From DASCOT01 sp965197275 (GTDB taxonomy: Bacteria > Acidobacteriota > UBA890 > WLXD01): a stretch of 64,000 bases of DNA. The translations under genes were made by a program, and so were the position numbers. The stretch lies in NCBI GenBank assembly GCA_965197275.1, contig CBDAMQ010000027.1, positions 1 to 64,000 on the forward strand, given 5' to 3'. The notes beneath the pieces were generated by a model. The model worked only from the letters and a program-made list of their open reading frames with translations. It was not told the DNA's origin and did not search any database. Positions 43,814-53,046 of this stretch are shown here, piece after piece; the first letter of the stretch is position 1; every line of letters starts with the position of its first letter.

Positions 43814-44541
43814 GCCCCCATTCCCGAAGCATCGAGCCGCTGCCCTGGGACTCCGAGTTCTTCGGCTTCCGCATCGGCCGCGTCTACCCGCGCCAGTTCC
43901 AGCCCGCCGAGCTGCCCCAGCAGGCGCGCGAGCAGGGCTACCGCTGCCTGTACCTCGCCTGCGGCATATCCGACGGCGGGGCGCTCAAAGAGGCCGCCCA
44001 GGCCGGCTTCGCCCCGCTTGATGTGCGCGTCACCCTCAAGGCCCGCCTCGACCCCGCCGCCCCGGAGCCCGACGAGCCCACGGCGATCGACATCAGCCCC
44101 TATCGCCCCGAGGACATGCCCCACCTGATCGCCATCGCACACGATCTCAGCACTTACAGTCGCTTCAACCTCGACCCGTCATTCGACGAGGACGCCGCCC
44201 GCCTCTACTACGCCCGAAAGATCCAGGACTACTGCGCCGGCCGCGCCGAGATCACCCTCGTTGCCCGCCGCGACGGGGTGCCCGTTGGCCTGGCCACCTG
44301 CTCCTCCGCCGGCGCCACCTCCGGCGCGTTGAAGATGGTGGGCGTGCGCGACAGCGCCGCCGGCACCGGCATCGGATCCGCCCTGGTCAAAGCAGCGCTG
44401 CATCACCACCAGCAGGCCGGCCGTCCCAACGTGGTGGTGACGGTGGAAGGGCGCAATCCCAGAGCGCTGAACTTCTACCAGCGCAACCGCTTCCAGATCC
44501 GCGAGATGGAATTGCAGTTCCACTGCTGGATCGAGGGCTAA
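43810..44541 (+). CDS. wecD: dTDP-fucosamine acetyltransferase-like GNAT
   Basis: The 243-residue protein has N-terminal LPWDSEFFGFRIGRV, typical of WecD, and a C-terminal GNAT domain with the acetyl-CoA loop VRDSAAGTGIGSALVKAAL followed by NPRALNFYQRNRFQI. WecD N-acetylates dTDP-Fuc4N, the product of WecE, and the 4-nt overlap with wecE supports this assignment. No other genes of enterobacterial-common-antigen-type synthesis are in the window. Confidence 0.85.
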   Translation: MSPHSRSIEPLPWDSEFFGFRIGRVYPRQFQPAELPQQAREQGYRCLYLACGISDGGALKEAAQAGFAPLDVRVTLKARLDPAAPEPDEPTAIDISPYRPEDMPHLIAIAHDLSTYSRFNLDPSFDEDAARLYYARKIQDYCAGRAEITLVARRDGVPVGLATCSSAGATSGALKMVGVRDSAAGTGIGSALVKAALHHHQQAGRPNVVVTVEGRNPRALNFYQRNRFQIREMELQFHCWIEG

Positions 44542-44997
44542 GGCTGAGCCTGGGATCTCGATCTTGCGGAGGTCCGCATTCTTTGTGAAGTCCGCAGCGA
44601 CCTCGCGGCAATTCCACGCCGGCGGCGATTGGACCGGACATGTTTCGCTCTTCGCGAGGGTTCACGAGCGATCGGACTGTAGTGCTATCTGACCGACCCT
44701 TAGGTAGATCGATCCATGCGACGGGTACCCTCTATTACGGTGTTGCTCGTCGCGCTGTCGAGTCGCTGTGGTCTCGCCGCGCGTCGCGCATTTGCCAGCA
44801 CCCCACTCTATGGTACGACTCGGCGCACGTTAGTAGAACATTCTCGCCGCCTTGACGAACGAGGACCACACTGTGGCGGCTCGGGCTGATCAGCGAATTC
44901 AGAGTCTCGCTTCGCCAGGGGACGACGCTAATGCAGCCGCTCATGGTAATGCTGGAGATCCCCGATGCCCTTGTCGCAGTGCGCTGGGGGGCACTAC
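44542..44997. other. Intergenic stretch, no gene supported
   Basis: These 456 bp lie between the convergent wecD and protease genes. Short frames on both strands lack ribosome-binding sites and recognisable motifs. A small palindrome at about 44563-44580 (TGCGGAGGTCCGCA, then TTCTTTG) could be a weak terminator for wecD. Base composition becomes lower in GC from here through about 48 kb, in contrast with the flanks. Confidence 0.45.
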
Positions 44998-46617
44998 TCA
45001 ACTGCTGCCGACGTACTCGGATGCGATTGCGATTCCGTCGGGCCCCAGCGCTACCTGAAGGCGTTCTGACAGCTCATTTCGAAGGCCGGTGGCGTACCGG
45101 TATTCACTGATCTCAAATTGGACCAAGCTGGGATAGCGCGCGAGAACGCTCTCATCCACTCCGGTTAGCGCTAACCGATACCGATCGTTGATATCCTCGA
45201 ATCCGTAGCTTGTTCCGCCCTCTCCGTGCGAGAGGCCGAACTGACTGAAGGTAGGCTGCTCGGTATCCCGGTAGACATCGGCATAGAGTAGGGCGGCGAT
45301 GTGATCGTTTCCCCCAACCTCCATTGTATCTGCAAGCTCCCGGCCCGCCTCGGGTGTTGGCTCTAGCGAATAAGAAAGGCTGATCCACTTAGCTGCTTCA
45401 GCCACCGCTCCTTCTTTACGATAACGCAAACCCAACTCTAGGCTGGCTTCCGAGAAAAGCGTCACGTCAACTCGAGCTTTAGCTGCTGCCCTCAATGTGC
45501 TCGGCGAAAGAGCATCGTACGCGACCCCAGCCAGTCTTGTTCCCACGAACTCGGGATCGTCGTTGTCGCGCAATGCGCGTGCCGCTTCCACCCCGACAAT
45601 CAGTCGGCGTGTCCAGTCATCGCTACTATACTCAAACGGAATGTCCGCACAGTCGTTCGTCAGACTACGCGCGGAACAGGCAGCAAAAAGCTCTTCCACA
45701 AGCCGTTCTGGAGGGGCGGGCTTCGAATTATCCGAAAAAATCAGCCTCACGAGCTGGACGAACTGGAGGTTCGTCGTGCTGTCAACCGCGATTCGATCGC
45801 CTAGTTCTTGCGCAGTCAGCTGTCCGGAACGTACAGCCTTCTCCAGAACTTCCATCTCCGGGTCCATCTCGATGGCACTCGTTTCCTTGATCACCGGCCA
45901 AAGGTAGGCGACGGGCAGGGCTTCCACGGCGTTCGAGGGGATCTCGAACGTGTCCTTGATGTCGAGGTCCTTCCAAAGTCCACGATACGTAATAGCGACG
46001 ACACGGCCGCTGACTGGGTCGAGCGCTGGCCCGCCGCTGTATCCATGCGTTATGCCGATGGAGCCGGCGTACAGACTGATGCTGCCGCTGCGCTTCAGAA
46101 AGAGATCGCCGCTCCTTGACACCGAGCTACCAAGCCCTTCCGTCCCGTAGCCGAAGAGCGTGGCCCCTCGGATTCTTCGATGCGTACTCCTGAACAGTGG
46201 GCTGAGATTTAGGTCATGCACTCGATACGAAGCTATACTTGGTGCCGGGAAGGCTGCCGCCTTGAGTAGCACCATATCCAACCCACTGTCGCAATTGCCG
46301 CCCTCTGATCTGCTCGCCAAGCTCTTGCACCGATCGGACTCCGTCAAAACCGATGCTTCGAACTCTCGATTCTCCCCGTCGGTCGTAACGTAGGACACCG
46401 TGGCCTTCGCGGCTTTCTCGTATGCGTCGGCGCCGGTGCCCGTGTGGACGTTGTGACTTGCGGTCAGGAAGTACCCGCGTCGATCGATTAGGATCGCCGA
46501 TCCCACCTTGCTTGCGGCGCGTACTTGCCATACGTCAGGACCAGCGACCACGCGCGCGCGACTCGCGTCCATGGTCGGCAGCATGATACCCAATCCCACG
46601 ATGAACCAGAGCTTCAT
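44998..46617 (-). CDS. Secreted trypsin-like serine protease with C-terminal helical region
   Basis: The 539-residue protein has a signal peptide (about 1-20). The S1 triad is visible: His55 in LTASHNV, Asp114 in SGLDMVLL and Ser194 in HGYSGGPALD. The region after about residue 240 is alpha-helical and may contain TPR-like repeats (AVAEAAKWISLSYSLEP, AALLYADVYRDTEQP). The substrate is unknown. It lies 42 bp downstream of the disrupted outer-membrane-like gene on the same strand, so both may form one transcription unit. Codon use is less GC-biased than in neighbouring genes, compatible with recent acquisition. Confidence 0.75.
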   Translation of the reverse strand: MKLWFIVGLGIMLPTMDASRARVVAGPDVWQVRAASKVGSAILIDRRGYFLTASHNVHTGTGADAYEKAAKATVSYVTTDGENREFEASVLTESDRCKSLASRSEGGNCDSGLDMVLLKAAAFPAPSIASYRVHDLNLSPLFRSTHRRIRGATLFGYGTEGLGSSVSRSGDLFLKRSGSISLYAGSIGITHGYSGGPALDPVSGRVVAITYRGLWKDLDIKDTFEIPSNAVEALPVAYLWPVIKETSAIEMDPEMEVLEKAVRSGQLTAQELGDRIAVDSTTNLQFVQLVRLIFSDNSKPAPPERLVEELFAACSARSLTNDCADIPFEYSSDDWTRRLIVGVEAARALRDNDDPEFVGTRLAGVAYDALSPSTLRAAAKARVDVTLFSEASLELGLRYRKEGAVAEAAKWISLSYSLEPTPEAGRELADTMEVGGNDHIAALLYADVYRDTEQPTFSQFGLSHGEGGTSYGFEDINDRYRLALTGVDESVLARYPSLVQFEISEYRYATGLRNELSERLQVALGPDGIAIASEYVGSS

Positions 46618-46659
46618 TGGACCTCCGCGCGTGTGTCAGTAGGGCGTCCTGAGCTTGTC

Positions 46660-48052
46660 TCAGAAAAGGCGGATCGACAGTCCGACGAATGGTTCCCACT
46701 GCCGCTTTGAAAAGAAGGTGCCGAATAATGTCCGTGTCTCGAGTTCCTCACCCAGACGTTCGACGAACGGGCTCGCGCCTTGTATGACATCAAGTGATTG
46801 GACACCGGCGGTCACAAGAAAACGGCTAAAGAAGCGCCCGGAGATCCCGGCCAGGATCGACGTGTCTGGTGAGCTATACAATGTGCCTAGTGTGCCCGCA
46901 ACCCCGTGTTTGTCGTTCTGTCCCCAGCGGTGAAACTCATAGCTGAGGAACAGCGCGAGATCGCCAGTACCCGTCTCGTTTTGATCGATCGCAAAGAAGT
47001 CGCGTTGCTCGAGGGATCGTACCTTTTCGAAAGATGCCTGCTTTAGGGAGCTGAATGCGAAACCGATATGCATGAGCAAGGGAAGGTCTGAGCGTACGTA
47101 GAACGTTAACGTAAGTTGTTCTGTCTGCTCCGTTTCGCCTTGATCGGAGATCAAGACAGGGATGAGGCTGTCTGTGACGATCTGGCCCGAGACGATCACG
47201 GACTCCTTTCCGGTGGTCTTGTCGATCTCGTTCACTCGTTGCGAGCTGCCGCGGAGGGTAAGGCGGGCACTTCGAATGTAGGCTCTGATCGTGCGAGACA
47301 CTGCTTCATGGTCGCGCTCGAGATCGTTGAACGCCCGCTCAAGCATGAAATAGCCGGCTGGATTGGTGAGAAGTGCACTGCTGGCCTTGGCGAGTTCACT
47401 CTCTGTTTCGACCCGTTGCTCGCTAAGATCGGAGAGCTTCTGCACGAAACCAGTTACGGATCCTGTCACGTCTTCAAGTTCCGTTTCGGAGAGGGCGATA
47501 CTGTCGGCAAAGGCGTTAGATGCGGTGCCGACCGAGGTCTTCGTCGTTCGCAGGCTCAATCTCCACAGGCGTAACGCCGTATAGAAGTTCTTGATTTCCA
47601 GGACTTCTTATTTCCAGGACTTCTTGTTGGGCCTCCTCGTCCTGTCGCGAAACACCGAAGAAACCGCCGCCTGGTTGGAGAATCGAACTTAAGCCGAACA
47701 GCTCCTTCCAAAGGGATTCCACAGCTTGCGCCGCTTCGACAACCTCGACGGACTTAAGCTGCTTGACTTTGTAGTTGATGAAATTGAAGTGGCGGTGGTG
47801 AATCGTAACGATCGAGTTCTTCGGAACGTTGAACTTCTCGATGGAGAAATCTCGCGCGTCGGCCGCCAAATCGGCCTGGAGATATTCACGCCAATCAACT
47901 TCAATCGTGATCCGGGTCCCATCGGTCCGAACCGCGACTCCAGCGCCGATCTTACCGCTCCGAGCGCCTGGATCTTCGCCCGCTGCAACTGGAGAGCTGG
48001 TACCGAAGAGGGCACCGATGGCGAACAGCAAAGGCAATGTGTAGCGAGTCAC
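46660..48052 (-). CDS. Probable outer-membrane protein with coiled coil, broken by a 16-bp tandem duplication
   Basis: The first part (48052 to about 47625) has a signal peptide (LPLLFAIGALFGTSSPVAA) after a GTG start preceded by GGGAGG at 48064-48059. The second part, in another frame down to 46660, has a helical/coiled-coil section (FVQKLSDLSEQRVETESELA) and a beta-rich C-terminus ending WEPFVGLSIRLF, with a terminal Phe as in outer-membrane barrels. Removing one copy of the 16-bp repeat at 47594-47625 joins both frames into one protein of about 458 residues. As it stands the first frame stops at 47516, and a separate second protein would lack a signal. No family was recognised. Confidence 0.65.
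47594..47625. repeat. Exact 16-bp tandem duplication
   Basis: Two adjacent copies of ATTTCCAGGACTTCTT, 47594-47609 and 47610-47625. Sixteen is not a multiple of three, so the duplication shifts the frame of the gene on the minus strand. Deleting one copy restores a continuous reading frame. Confidence 0.95.
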
Positions 48053-49064
48053 GGGCTGCCTCCCAAGCAAATTTCAACCTAATGGCGTTGGCCCTAGAAA
48101 CAGCCTGTGGGATCCTTTTCCGAGGGTCGCTCAACTCTTGACGTGTGACACACCGTGGCGAGGACCGCGGACGACGAGCGAAGTAGCACGACGACACGGC
48201 AGTTTCCACCGCCGAAGATCGGGTCTCGGAGTACCTCCTCTCGTAGACGATCGGGGACACGTTGTCGAGCGCGGAGTGGCGACGGCGCGGGTTGTAGAAC
48301 CCCTCGATGAACTCGAACACTGCCATCCGCGCTTCGGCCTGGCTCTTGAAGCGCTCCCGCCACAGTAACTCCGTCTCGAGCGTCGCGAAGAAGCTCTCGG
48401 CCAGGGCGTTGTCGTAGCAGTCGCGAGCTGACCCGGTCGAGGGACGCACGCGGAGTTGACGGCACCGCTTGCCAAAGGCGATCGAGGTGTACTGCGTGCC
48501 CTGATCGGAGTGGTGGATGACGCTGTCAGGACGGCGTTGCCAGATCGCCATGTTGAGTGCTTCGAGCACCAACTCGGCGCGCAGGTGATTGGCCATCGAC
48601 CAGCCCACCACCCGACGACTGAAGGCATCCATCACGATCGCCAGGTACAAGAACCCAGACCATGTCGACACGTACGTGATGTCGGCGACCCAGAGACGAT
48701 CGGGCGCATCGGCCGTGAAGTCCCGATTCACCAGATCCGGTACTGGCCGTGCATCGGAGCCTCGACGCGTCGTTCGAACACGGCGCCGTCGGCTGACGCC
48801 TTCAAGCCCTGCCTGGCTCATCAGACGAGCCACTCGCTTACGTCCCACCCGGACACCGTCGGCTGCCAGTTCGGCATGCACCCGGGGCATGCCGTAGGTG
48901 GCACGGCTGGCCTGCTGGATCGTCTCGATGCGAGCTCGCAGCTGAGCGTCACGTCGCGCTCGAGCGCTGATCGGGCGGTCGCGCCACGCGTAGTAGCCGC
49001 TGGTGGAGACCTCCAGCACTCGGCACATCGTGGCGATCCGGTAGCAGGCCTGGCGAGCTCTCAC
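47952..49064 (-). CDS. IS3-family transposase OrfB (DDE integrase core)
   Basis: The family features are HTH_21 (GYYAWRDRPISARARRD), YGMPRVHAELAADGVRVGRKRVARLM, and the rve core with RLWVADITYVSTWSGFLYLAIVMDAFSR, HHSDQGTQYTSIAFGKRC, and DNALAESFFATLETELL then FIEGFYNPRRRHSALDNVSP (DDE residues). The frame runs on past the usual C-terminus into flanking DNA, so the natural end is near 48100-48150 or slightly beyond. It overlaps OrfA by 4 nt (GTGA), which would allow coupled or frameshift expression. Confidence 0.88.
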   Translation of the reverse strand: MRARQACYRIATMCRVLEVSTSGYYAWRDRPISARARRDAQLRARIETIQQASRATYGMPRVHAELAADGVRVGRKRVARLMSQAGLEGVSRRRRVRTTRRGSDARPVPDLVNRDFTADAPDRLWVADITYVSTWSGFLYLAIVMDAFSRRVVGWSMANHLRAELVLEALNMAIWQRRPDSVIHHSDQGTQYTSIAFGKRCRQLRVRPSTGSARDCYDNALAESFFATLETELLWRERFKSQAEARMAVFEFIEGFYNPRRRHSALDNVSPIVYERRYSETRSSAVETAVSSCYFARRPRSSPRCVTRQELSDPRKRIPQAVSRANAIRLKFAWEAARDSLHIAFAVRHRCPLRYQLSSCSGRRSRRSER

Positions 49065-49428
49065 GAACCCGAAGACTTCTTGGGTACCGTGCCGGTCTCC
49101 CGAGACAACCAGGCCGCGGCTTTTGCCAGGATCTCCCGCTCCGTTTTCAACTGGCGGTTCTCTCGGCGTAGCCGTCGTAGTTCTTCTCGGTCCTCGCTCG
49201 TCAGCCCGTTGGCACTGAGCCCGTCATCTCGGTCCGCTTGCTTGATCCATGTGCGGATCGTCCAGTACGAGGGCTCGAACTCCTCGGCAAGCTCCTGCAC
49301 GCTGCGCCCTGCTCGCGCCAGCTCAACGATCTGCCGGCGAAACTCGGGCGGATACGGTGGTCGTGTTCTTCGCATCGAAGCGGACTCCTTTGGCCCTAGC
49401 CATAAGGTGTCCACGAAACCGGGTCAAC
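48098..49428 (-). mobile_element. IS3-family insertion sequence (element A), boundaries approximate
   Basis: It contains OrfA and OrfB on the minus strand. The right end probably includes AAGGTGTCCACGAAACCGG (49404-49422), after which the sequence becomes the truncated second IS. No convincing inverted match to that end was found on the left. A 10-bp direct repeat TTGGCCCTAG occurs at 48088-48097 and 49390-49399, so alternative ends are possible. The element sits just upstream of the gene at 46660-48052. Confidence 0.6.
49061..49375 (-). CDS. IS3-family transposase OrfA
   Basis: A 104-residue helix-turn-helix protein: RRTRPPYPPEFRRQIVELAR, SVQELAEEFEPSYWTIRTWI, then a leucine-zipper-like tail (EELRRLRRENRQLKTEREIL). 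It is typical of OrfA in IS3-type elements. ATG 49375 is preceded by AAGGAGT; the frame extends to 49414 without support. Confidence 0.88.
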   Translation of the reverse strand: MRRTRPPYPPEFRRQIVELARAGRSVQELAEEFEPSYWTIRTWIKQADRDDGLSANGLTSEDREELRRLRRENRQLKTEREILAKAAAWLSRETGTVPKKSSGS

Positions 49429-50276
49429 TCCAGGCCAGGTACGTTCCACGCAGCAGTATCGGCCCAAGGTGCCGCAGGAGGAGAAGGCACTGGTGGAGCG
49501 GATGACCCAGCTGGCGACGCAGTACGGGCGCTATGGGTACCGGCGGATCACGGCGCTGTTGGTGCGTGAGGGGTGGCGAGTGAATCACAAGAGGGTCGAA
49601 CGGTTATGGCGTCGTGAGGGGCTGAAGGTACCGAAAAAGCAGGCCAAGCGCGGACGCTGGTGGCTCAATGATGGATCGTGCGTGCGGCTGCGGCTCGGAG
49701 AGGAAAGATCACGTCTGGGCCTATGACTTCGTGCACGAACGAACTCACGACGGGCGAGCGTTTCGTCTACTGACAATCGTGGATGAGTACACCAGAGAGT
49801 GCTTGGCAATCGATGTAGCACGCAGGCTCAACTCCGAGAACGTGCTGGAGCGACTCGCTGAGCTGTTCGTGAACCGGGGTGTTGCCGATCACATCCGCTC
49901 CGACAACGGACCGGAGTTCACTTCTCGGGCGGTGCGTGAATGGCTCGAGCGAATCGGTGTGAAGACGCTGTTCATTGAGCCCGGTCCTCTCGCCTTGGGA
50001 AAACGGCTACGTGGAGAGCTTCGTGTAACGGCAAGCTACGAGACGAGCTGCTGAACGGCGAGATCTTCTACACGCTCAAAGAGGCGGAAAGCTTGGTGCA
50101 ACGCTGGCGGCGCGAATACAACCAGGTGCGACCCCATAGCTCATTGGGTTATCAGCCGCCTGCGCCGGAAGCGACGTTGTTGCAGCCGGCTGCGCTTCGC
50201 TTCGCCGGCTCCAACAATCTCTTGTCAGCACCGATTCTATGAGTTACGAAGTGGCCCAAACACTTGGGGCAGGTCA
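49429..50276 (+). mobile_element. Truncated IS3-family (IS407-group-like) element B
   Basis: The right end is precise: it reads TTGGGGCAGGTCA up to 50276, i.e. TGACCTGCCCC inverted, the terminal motif of IS407-type elements. The left end and OrfA are missing at the junction with element A, so A probably inserted into B and part of B was lost. The remaining transposase reading frame is broken. Confidence 0.75.
49432..50242 (+). pseudogene. IS3-family (IS407-like) transposase OrfB, 5' truncated and frameshifted
   Basis: Segments in order: GQVRSTQQYRPKVPQEEKA, YGRYGYRRITALLVREGW, RVERLWRREGLKVPKKQ, then after a 1-nt shift near 49695 DHVWAYDFVHERTHDGR, IRSDNGPEFTSRAV, and after a shift plus a 4-nt insertion near 49990-50030 the tail NGKLRDELLNGEIFYTLKEA and VRPHSSLGYQPPAPEATL, ending at 50242. 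The DDE core is split over three frames, so it is inactive. Confidence 0.85.
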
Positions 50277-50551
50277 GTGTGACCGTGCACGCCATCGGGA
50301 ATGCGGAAGTCGACGGCATCGAGCACCGGCATCTTCAGATAGCAGTTCTTGGAGTTGGAGACCTGCGCCAGCTCCTCGAGGGTCTGCGGCTGCGACGCGG
50401 CCTTCACGTCGGTGGATTTCTTCCGCCTCCGGTACAGGTCGCAATAGTCGACCATCCGCTGGGCATCGACGGGGTGGAACGCCTCGTTACGATGCAACCA
50501 CAGAATCGGCGCGTGTCGCTTGACCAGCTGCAGCTTCTGCTCTTGGTCCAT
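50277..50551 (-). pseudogene. 5' fragment of a Vps62-like protein gene, cut by IS element B
   Basis: The N-terminal part (LQLVKRHAPILWLHRNEAFHPVD then CYLKMPVLDAVDFRIPDGVHGH) resembles Vps62/DUF946-type bacterial proteins of unknown role, which begin with H-A-P-x-L-x-L-H-x-x-E. The start ATG 50551 has a strong ribosome-binding site (AAGGAGGGCAGG). The frame runs into the IS terminus at 50276 and ends with IS-derived residues. No downstream half is seen on the far side of the insertion sequences. Confidence 0.6.
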
Positions 50552-50716
50552 TCCTGCCCTCCTTGGCGCACTCGACGCTCAGCGCTGCACAAGGAACGGA
50601 GCACGCGGACGGATTCCGATCCTTTTCGTCCTTCGGGTCGCGGGGCAAACCGGCCCCGACCGTTTCGATGAGCTGCGACTCGGCCCGATGGTCCAAAGCG
50701 AGCGCGGGTCCAGACC

Positions 50717-51502
50717 CTACATCGCCGTGGTGCTGAGCCCCGCGTCGACGTAGTGCACCTCGCCGGTTACGCCCTTGGCGAGGTCGGAGAGCAGATACAG
50801 CCCGGCGGCGCCGACATCGTCGGTATCGACGTTGCGACGTAGCGGGGCGCGCGCCGCCGAGGCGGCGAGCATGGCGCGGAGTCCGGACACGCCCGAGGCG
50901 GCGAGCGTCTTGATGGGTCCGGCCGAGATGGCGTTTATGCGGATGTTCTTTTCACCCAGGTCGAGCGCCAGGTAGCGGACGGCGGACTCGAGGCCGGCCT
51001 TGGCGATGCCCATGACGTTGTAGTTGGGCACGGCCTTTACGGAGCCGTGGTAGGTCATCGCCACGATGCTGCCGCCGTCGGTCATTAGCGGCTCGGCCTT
51101 GCGGGCCAGCAGCAGCAGCGAGTACACGCTGATCTCCATCGCCTTGAGGAAGCCGGCGCGCGAGGTGTCGATGGTACGGCGCTTGAGGTCCTCGCGTTCG
51201 GCGTAGGCGATGGAGTGCACCAGGAAGTCGAGGCCGCCGAGACCCTCACGGACCTGGGCGAAGGCCTCGTCCACTTGCTTCTCTTCGGTGACGTCCATCG
51301 GCACCAGAACGTCGCTGCCGATCGACTCGGCCAGCGGCTGCACGCGCTTGAGCAGCGCCTCGCCCTGATAAGTGAACGCCAATTGCGCCCCGGCCGCGGC
51401 GGCGCGGCGGGCGATGCCCCAGGCGATAGAACGTTGGTTGGCTACCCCGACGATCAGGCCCTTCTTGCCGGCCATGAGGTCGGTTGCCGGAATGTCGCTC
51501 AT
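50717..51502 (-). CDS. fabI: Enoyl-[acyl-carrier-protein] reductase (NADH) FabI
   Basis: A short-chain dehydrogenase fold completing the fatty-acid elongation cycle. The FabI-specific GLIVGVANQRSIAWGIA motif, LDFLVHSIAYA, and the catalytic Tyr151/Tyr161/Lys168 set (MTYHGSVKAVPNYNVMGIAK) are present, with LDLGEKNIRINAISAGPIKTLAASG after. The length of 261 residues is normal. It lies 9 bp downstream of the bTHX gene on the same strand and probably shares its promoter. Confidence 0.96.
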   Translation of the reverse strand: MSDIPATDLMAGKKGLIVGVANQRSIAWGIARRAAAAGAQLAFTYQGEALLKRVQPLAESIGSDVLVPMDVTEEKQVDEAFAQVREGLGGLDFLVHSIAYAEREDLKRRTIDTSRAGFLKAMEISVYSLLLLARKAEPLMTDGGSIVAMTYHGSVKAVPNYNVMGIAKAGLESAVRYLALDLGEKNIRINAISAGPIKTLAASGVSGLRAMLAASAARAPLRRNVDTDDVGAAGLYLLSDLAKGVTGEVHYVDAGLSTTAM

Positions 51503-51511
51503 TGCGACTCC

Positions 51512-51625
51512 CTACTTCTTGGAGCCGCTGGTCTTCTTCTTGTTGCCCGAGCCCTTCGGCCGCGTCTTGCCGTGCGACCCCTTGAAGATCTTGCCGCGCT
51601 TGGTGCGCCGGTCACCCTTGCCCAA
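51512..51625 (-). CDS. 30S ribosomal protein bTHX
   Basis: The 37-residue basic peptide begins MGKGDRRTKRGKIFKGSHGK and ends in a Lys/Ser/Gly tail, matching the THX (S31-type) family N-terminus GKGDxxTxRGKIxxGxxGKxRP. The start is TTG at 51625, 7 nt after AGGGAG. Longer readings of the frame (to 51757) lack support. The C-terminal tail is about ten residues longer than in the Thermus protein. It probably precedes fabI in one transcript. Confidence 0.85.
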   Translation of the reverse strand: MGKGDRRTKRGKIFKGSHGKTRPKGSGNKKKTSGSKK

Positions 51626-51880
51626 AGTGGTTCTCCCTGTGGTACCTGTGTTGCGTCGATGGGAAGCTACTGCGTGTGCCTGTCGAGCACCGATGAGTGC
51701 TCGGGAAGGATAGCTGATCGGATAGTTGTCGTCGCCGCGGTCGGAGTGACCGTGCACTCCAGCCGGTCCAGGCGGCCAGCAAGACGGTCAGCGCGACGGT
51801 CAAATACAGGGTTCGCCGTCCGCGCCGCGCGTCAACACGCACGCAAGACGAGACGACTCGACACCGCAAGGAGGTTGAAC

Positions 51881-53023
51881 GTGCATCGCAAGATACTCGT
51901 ACCGAGTTTAACCCTCGGCATGCTGGTTGCGGCAGCGAGCTACTCGCCGGCCGAAGCTGGCTGGCGCGATCGCGTCTACGCAATGAGCGACCAGCGCCAG
52001 AACGAGATCGTCGTGTTCGACCGCAACGCGGATGGATCACTAACCCATTTCGCAGACTTCCGCACTGGTGGCCGTGGCTTTGACATCCCGAACGGGCTCG
52101 GCGCGGGGAAGTCCCTCCTGGTCACCAAGAGCGGTCGCTGGCTGTTCGCCGCCAACTCGAAGAGCAACACCATCACGGTCATGCGCGCCAGCAAGTCGGG
52201 GCTGGAAGTCGTTCAGACGATCAAATCGGGCGGGCAGGCCCCTGCGAGCCTGACTATGGCGAAGGGATGGCTCTTCGTTCTCAACACCGGGGGTTCAGCC
52301 AACATCACCGGGTTCAACTTCGCCGAGGACAGGCTCGAACCACTTGCCGGAACGACACGGGACCTGAACTTGAATGGGGACAACCCGCCGTTCTTTCTCG
52401 TCTCTCCCGCGCAGGTCAGTTTCAATCCTGCCGGTACCCTGCTGGCCGTGACGGTCAAGGGCGACAACAGCATTCGCGTCTACGGCATGAGTCAGTTCGG
52501 CTCTCCCAGCGCCAACCCGGTGATCAACGTCTCCAACGGCAACACGCCCTTCGGCTTCGCCTTCGCAAAGAGGGGCCGGCTGCTCGTAGCCGAGGCGTTC
52601 GGCAACTTCCCGGTCGGGACGAACGCGGCGGGGGCCGTGTCGTCGTACCGGGTGGGACCCAACGGAGCGCTGAATGTGATCTCGGGTTCGGTGGACAACT
52701 CCCAGACCGGGACCGGCGCGCTCGCCCATGACAGCAAGAGCGGCCTCACCTACACGACCAACAGGGACTCCGGCACCGTCAGTGGCTACAAAGTCGACGC
52801 CAATAGCGGGCAACTCGAGCTCCTCGACGGCGCGGCCGCGATTCCGGGACTGGGTCCAAACGACTTGGCCATTTCTCGCGGCGGTCGCTTTTTGTACGTG
52901 ACCAACGCGGGTAACGGCACGATAGGAGCGTTTGCGATCGAGTCCGACGGATCGTTGACGTCTCTCGGTGAGGAAGAGGGTCTACCGGAAGAGGCCGGCG
53001 CGGTGGGCATGGCGACGAGGTAG
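51881..53023 (+). CDS. Secreted lactonase-type (YbhE-like) beta-propeller protein
   Basis: The 380-residue protein begins at GTG 51881 after AAGGAGG (51868-51874), with a signal peptide ending near SPAEAGW. Blade motifs: YAMSDQRQNEIVVFDRNADG, WLFAANSKSNTITVM, NPAGTLLAVTVKGDNSIRVY, FGFAFAKRGRLLVAEA, TYTTNRDSGTVSGYKVD and FLYVTNAGNGTIGAFAI. This matches the 7-bladed 6-phosphogluconolactonase/carboxymuconate-cyclase fold. Whether it is enzymatic is unknown. It is convergent with the next gene (24 bp apart). Confidence 0.8.
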   Translation: MHRKILVPSLTLGMLVAAASYSPAEAGWRDRVYAMSDQRQNEIVVFDRNADGSLTHFADFRTGGRGFDIPNGLGAGKSLLVTKSGRWLFAANSKSNTITVMRASKSGLEVVQTIKSGGQAPASLTMAKGWLFVLNTGGSANITGFNFAEDRLEPLAGTTRDLNLNGDNPPFFLVSPAQVSFNPAGTLLAVTVKGDNSIRVYGMSQFGSPSANPVINVSNGNTPFGFAFAKRGRLLVAEAFGNFPVGTNAAGAVSSYRVGPNGALNVISGSVDNSQTGTGALAHDSKSGLTYTTNRDSGTVSGYKVDANSGQLELLDGAAAIPGLGPNDLAISRGGRFLYVTNAGNGTIGAFAIESDGSLTSLGEEEGLPEEAGAVGMATR

Positions 53024-53046
53024 GGCGATCCGGGACCCCGCCTGGG

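Noticed and set aside
44735..45001. 88-residue minus-strand frame upstream of wecD's end
   Set aside because: No ribosome-binding site or recognisable motif, and it overlaps the protease gene's end.
50239..50671. Plus-strand frames antisense to the Vps62-like fragment
   Set aside because: Shadow frames; the minus-strand gene has a strong ribosome-binding site and recognisable N-terminal motif.
51215..51880. Long N-terminal extension of the lactonase-like propeller
   Set aside because: It is antisense to fabI and bTHX; the GTG at 51881 has an ideal ribosome-binding site followed by a signal peptide.
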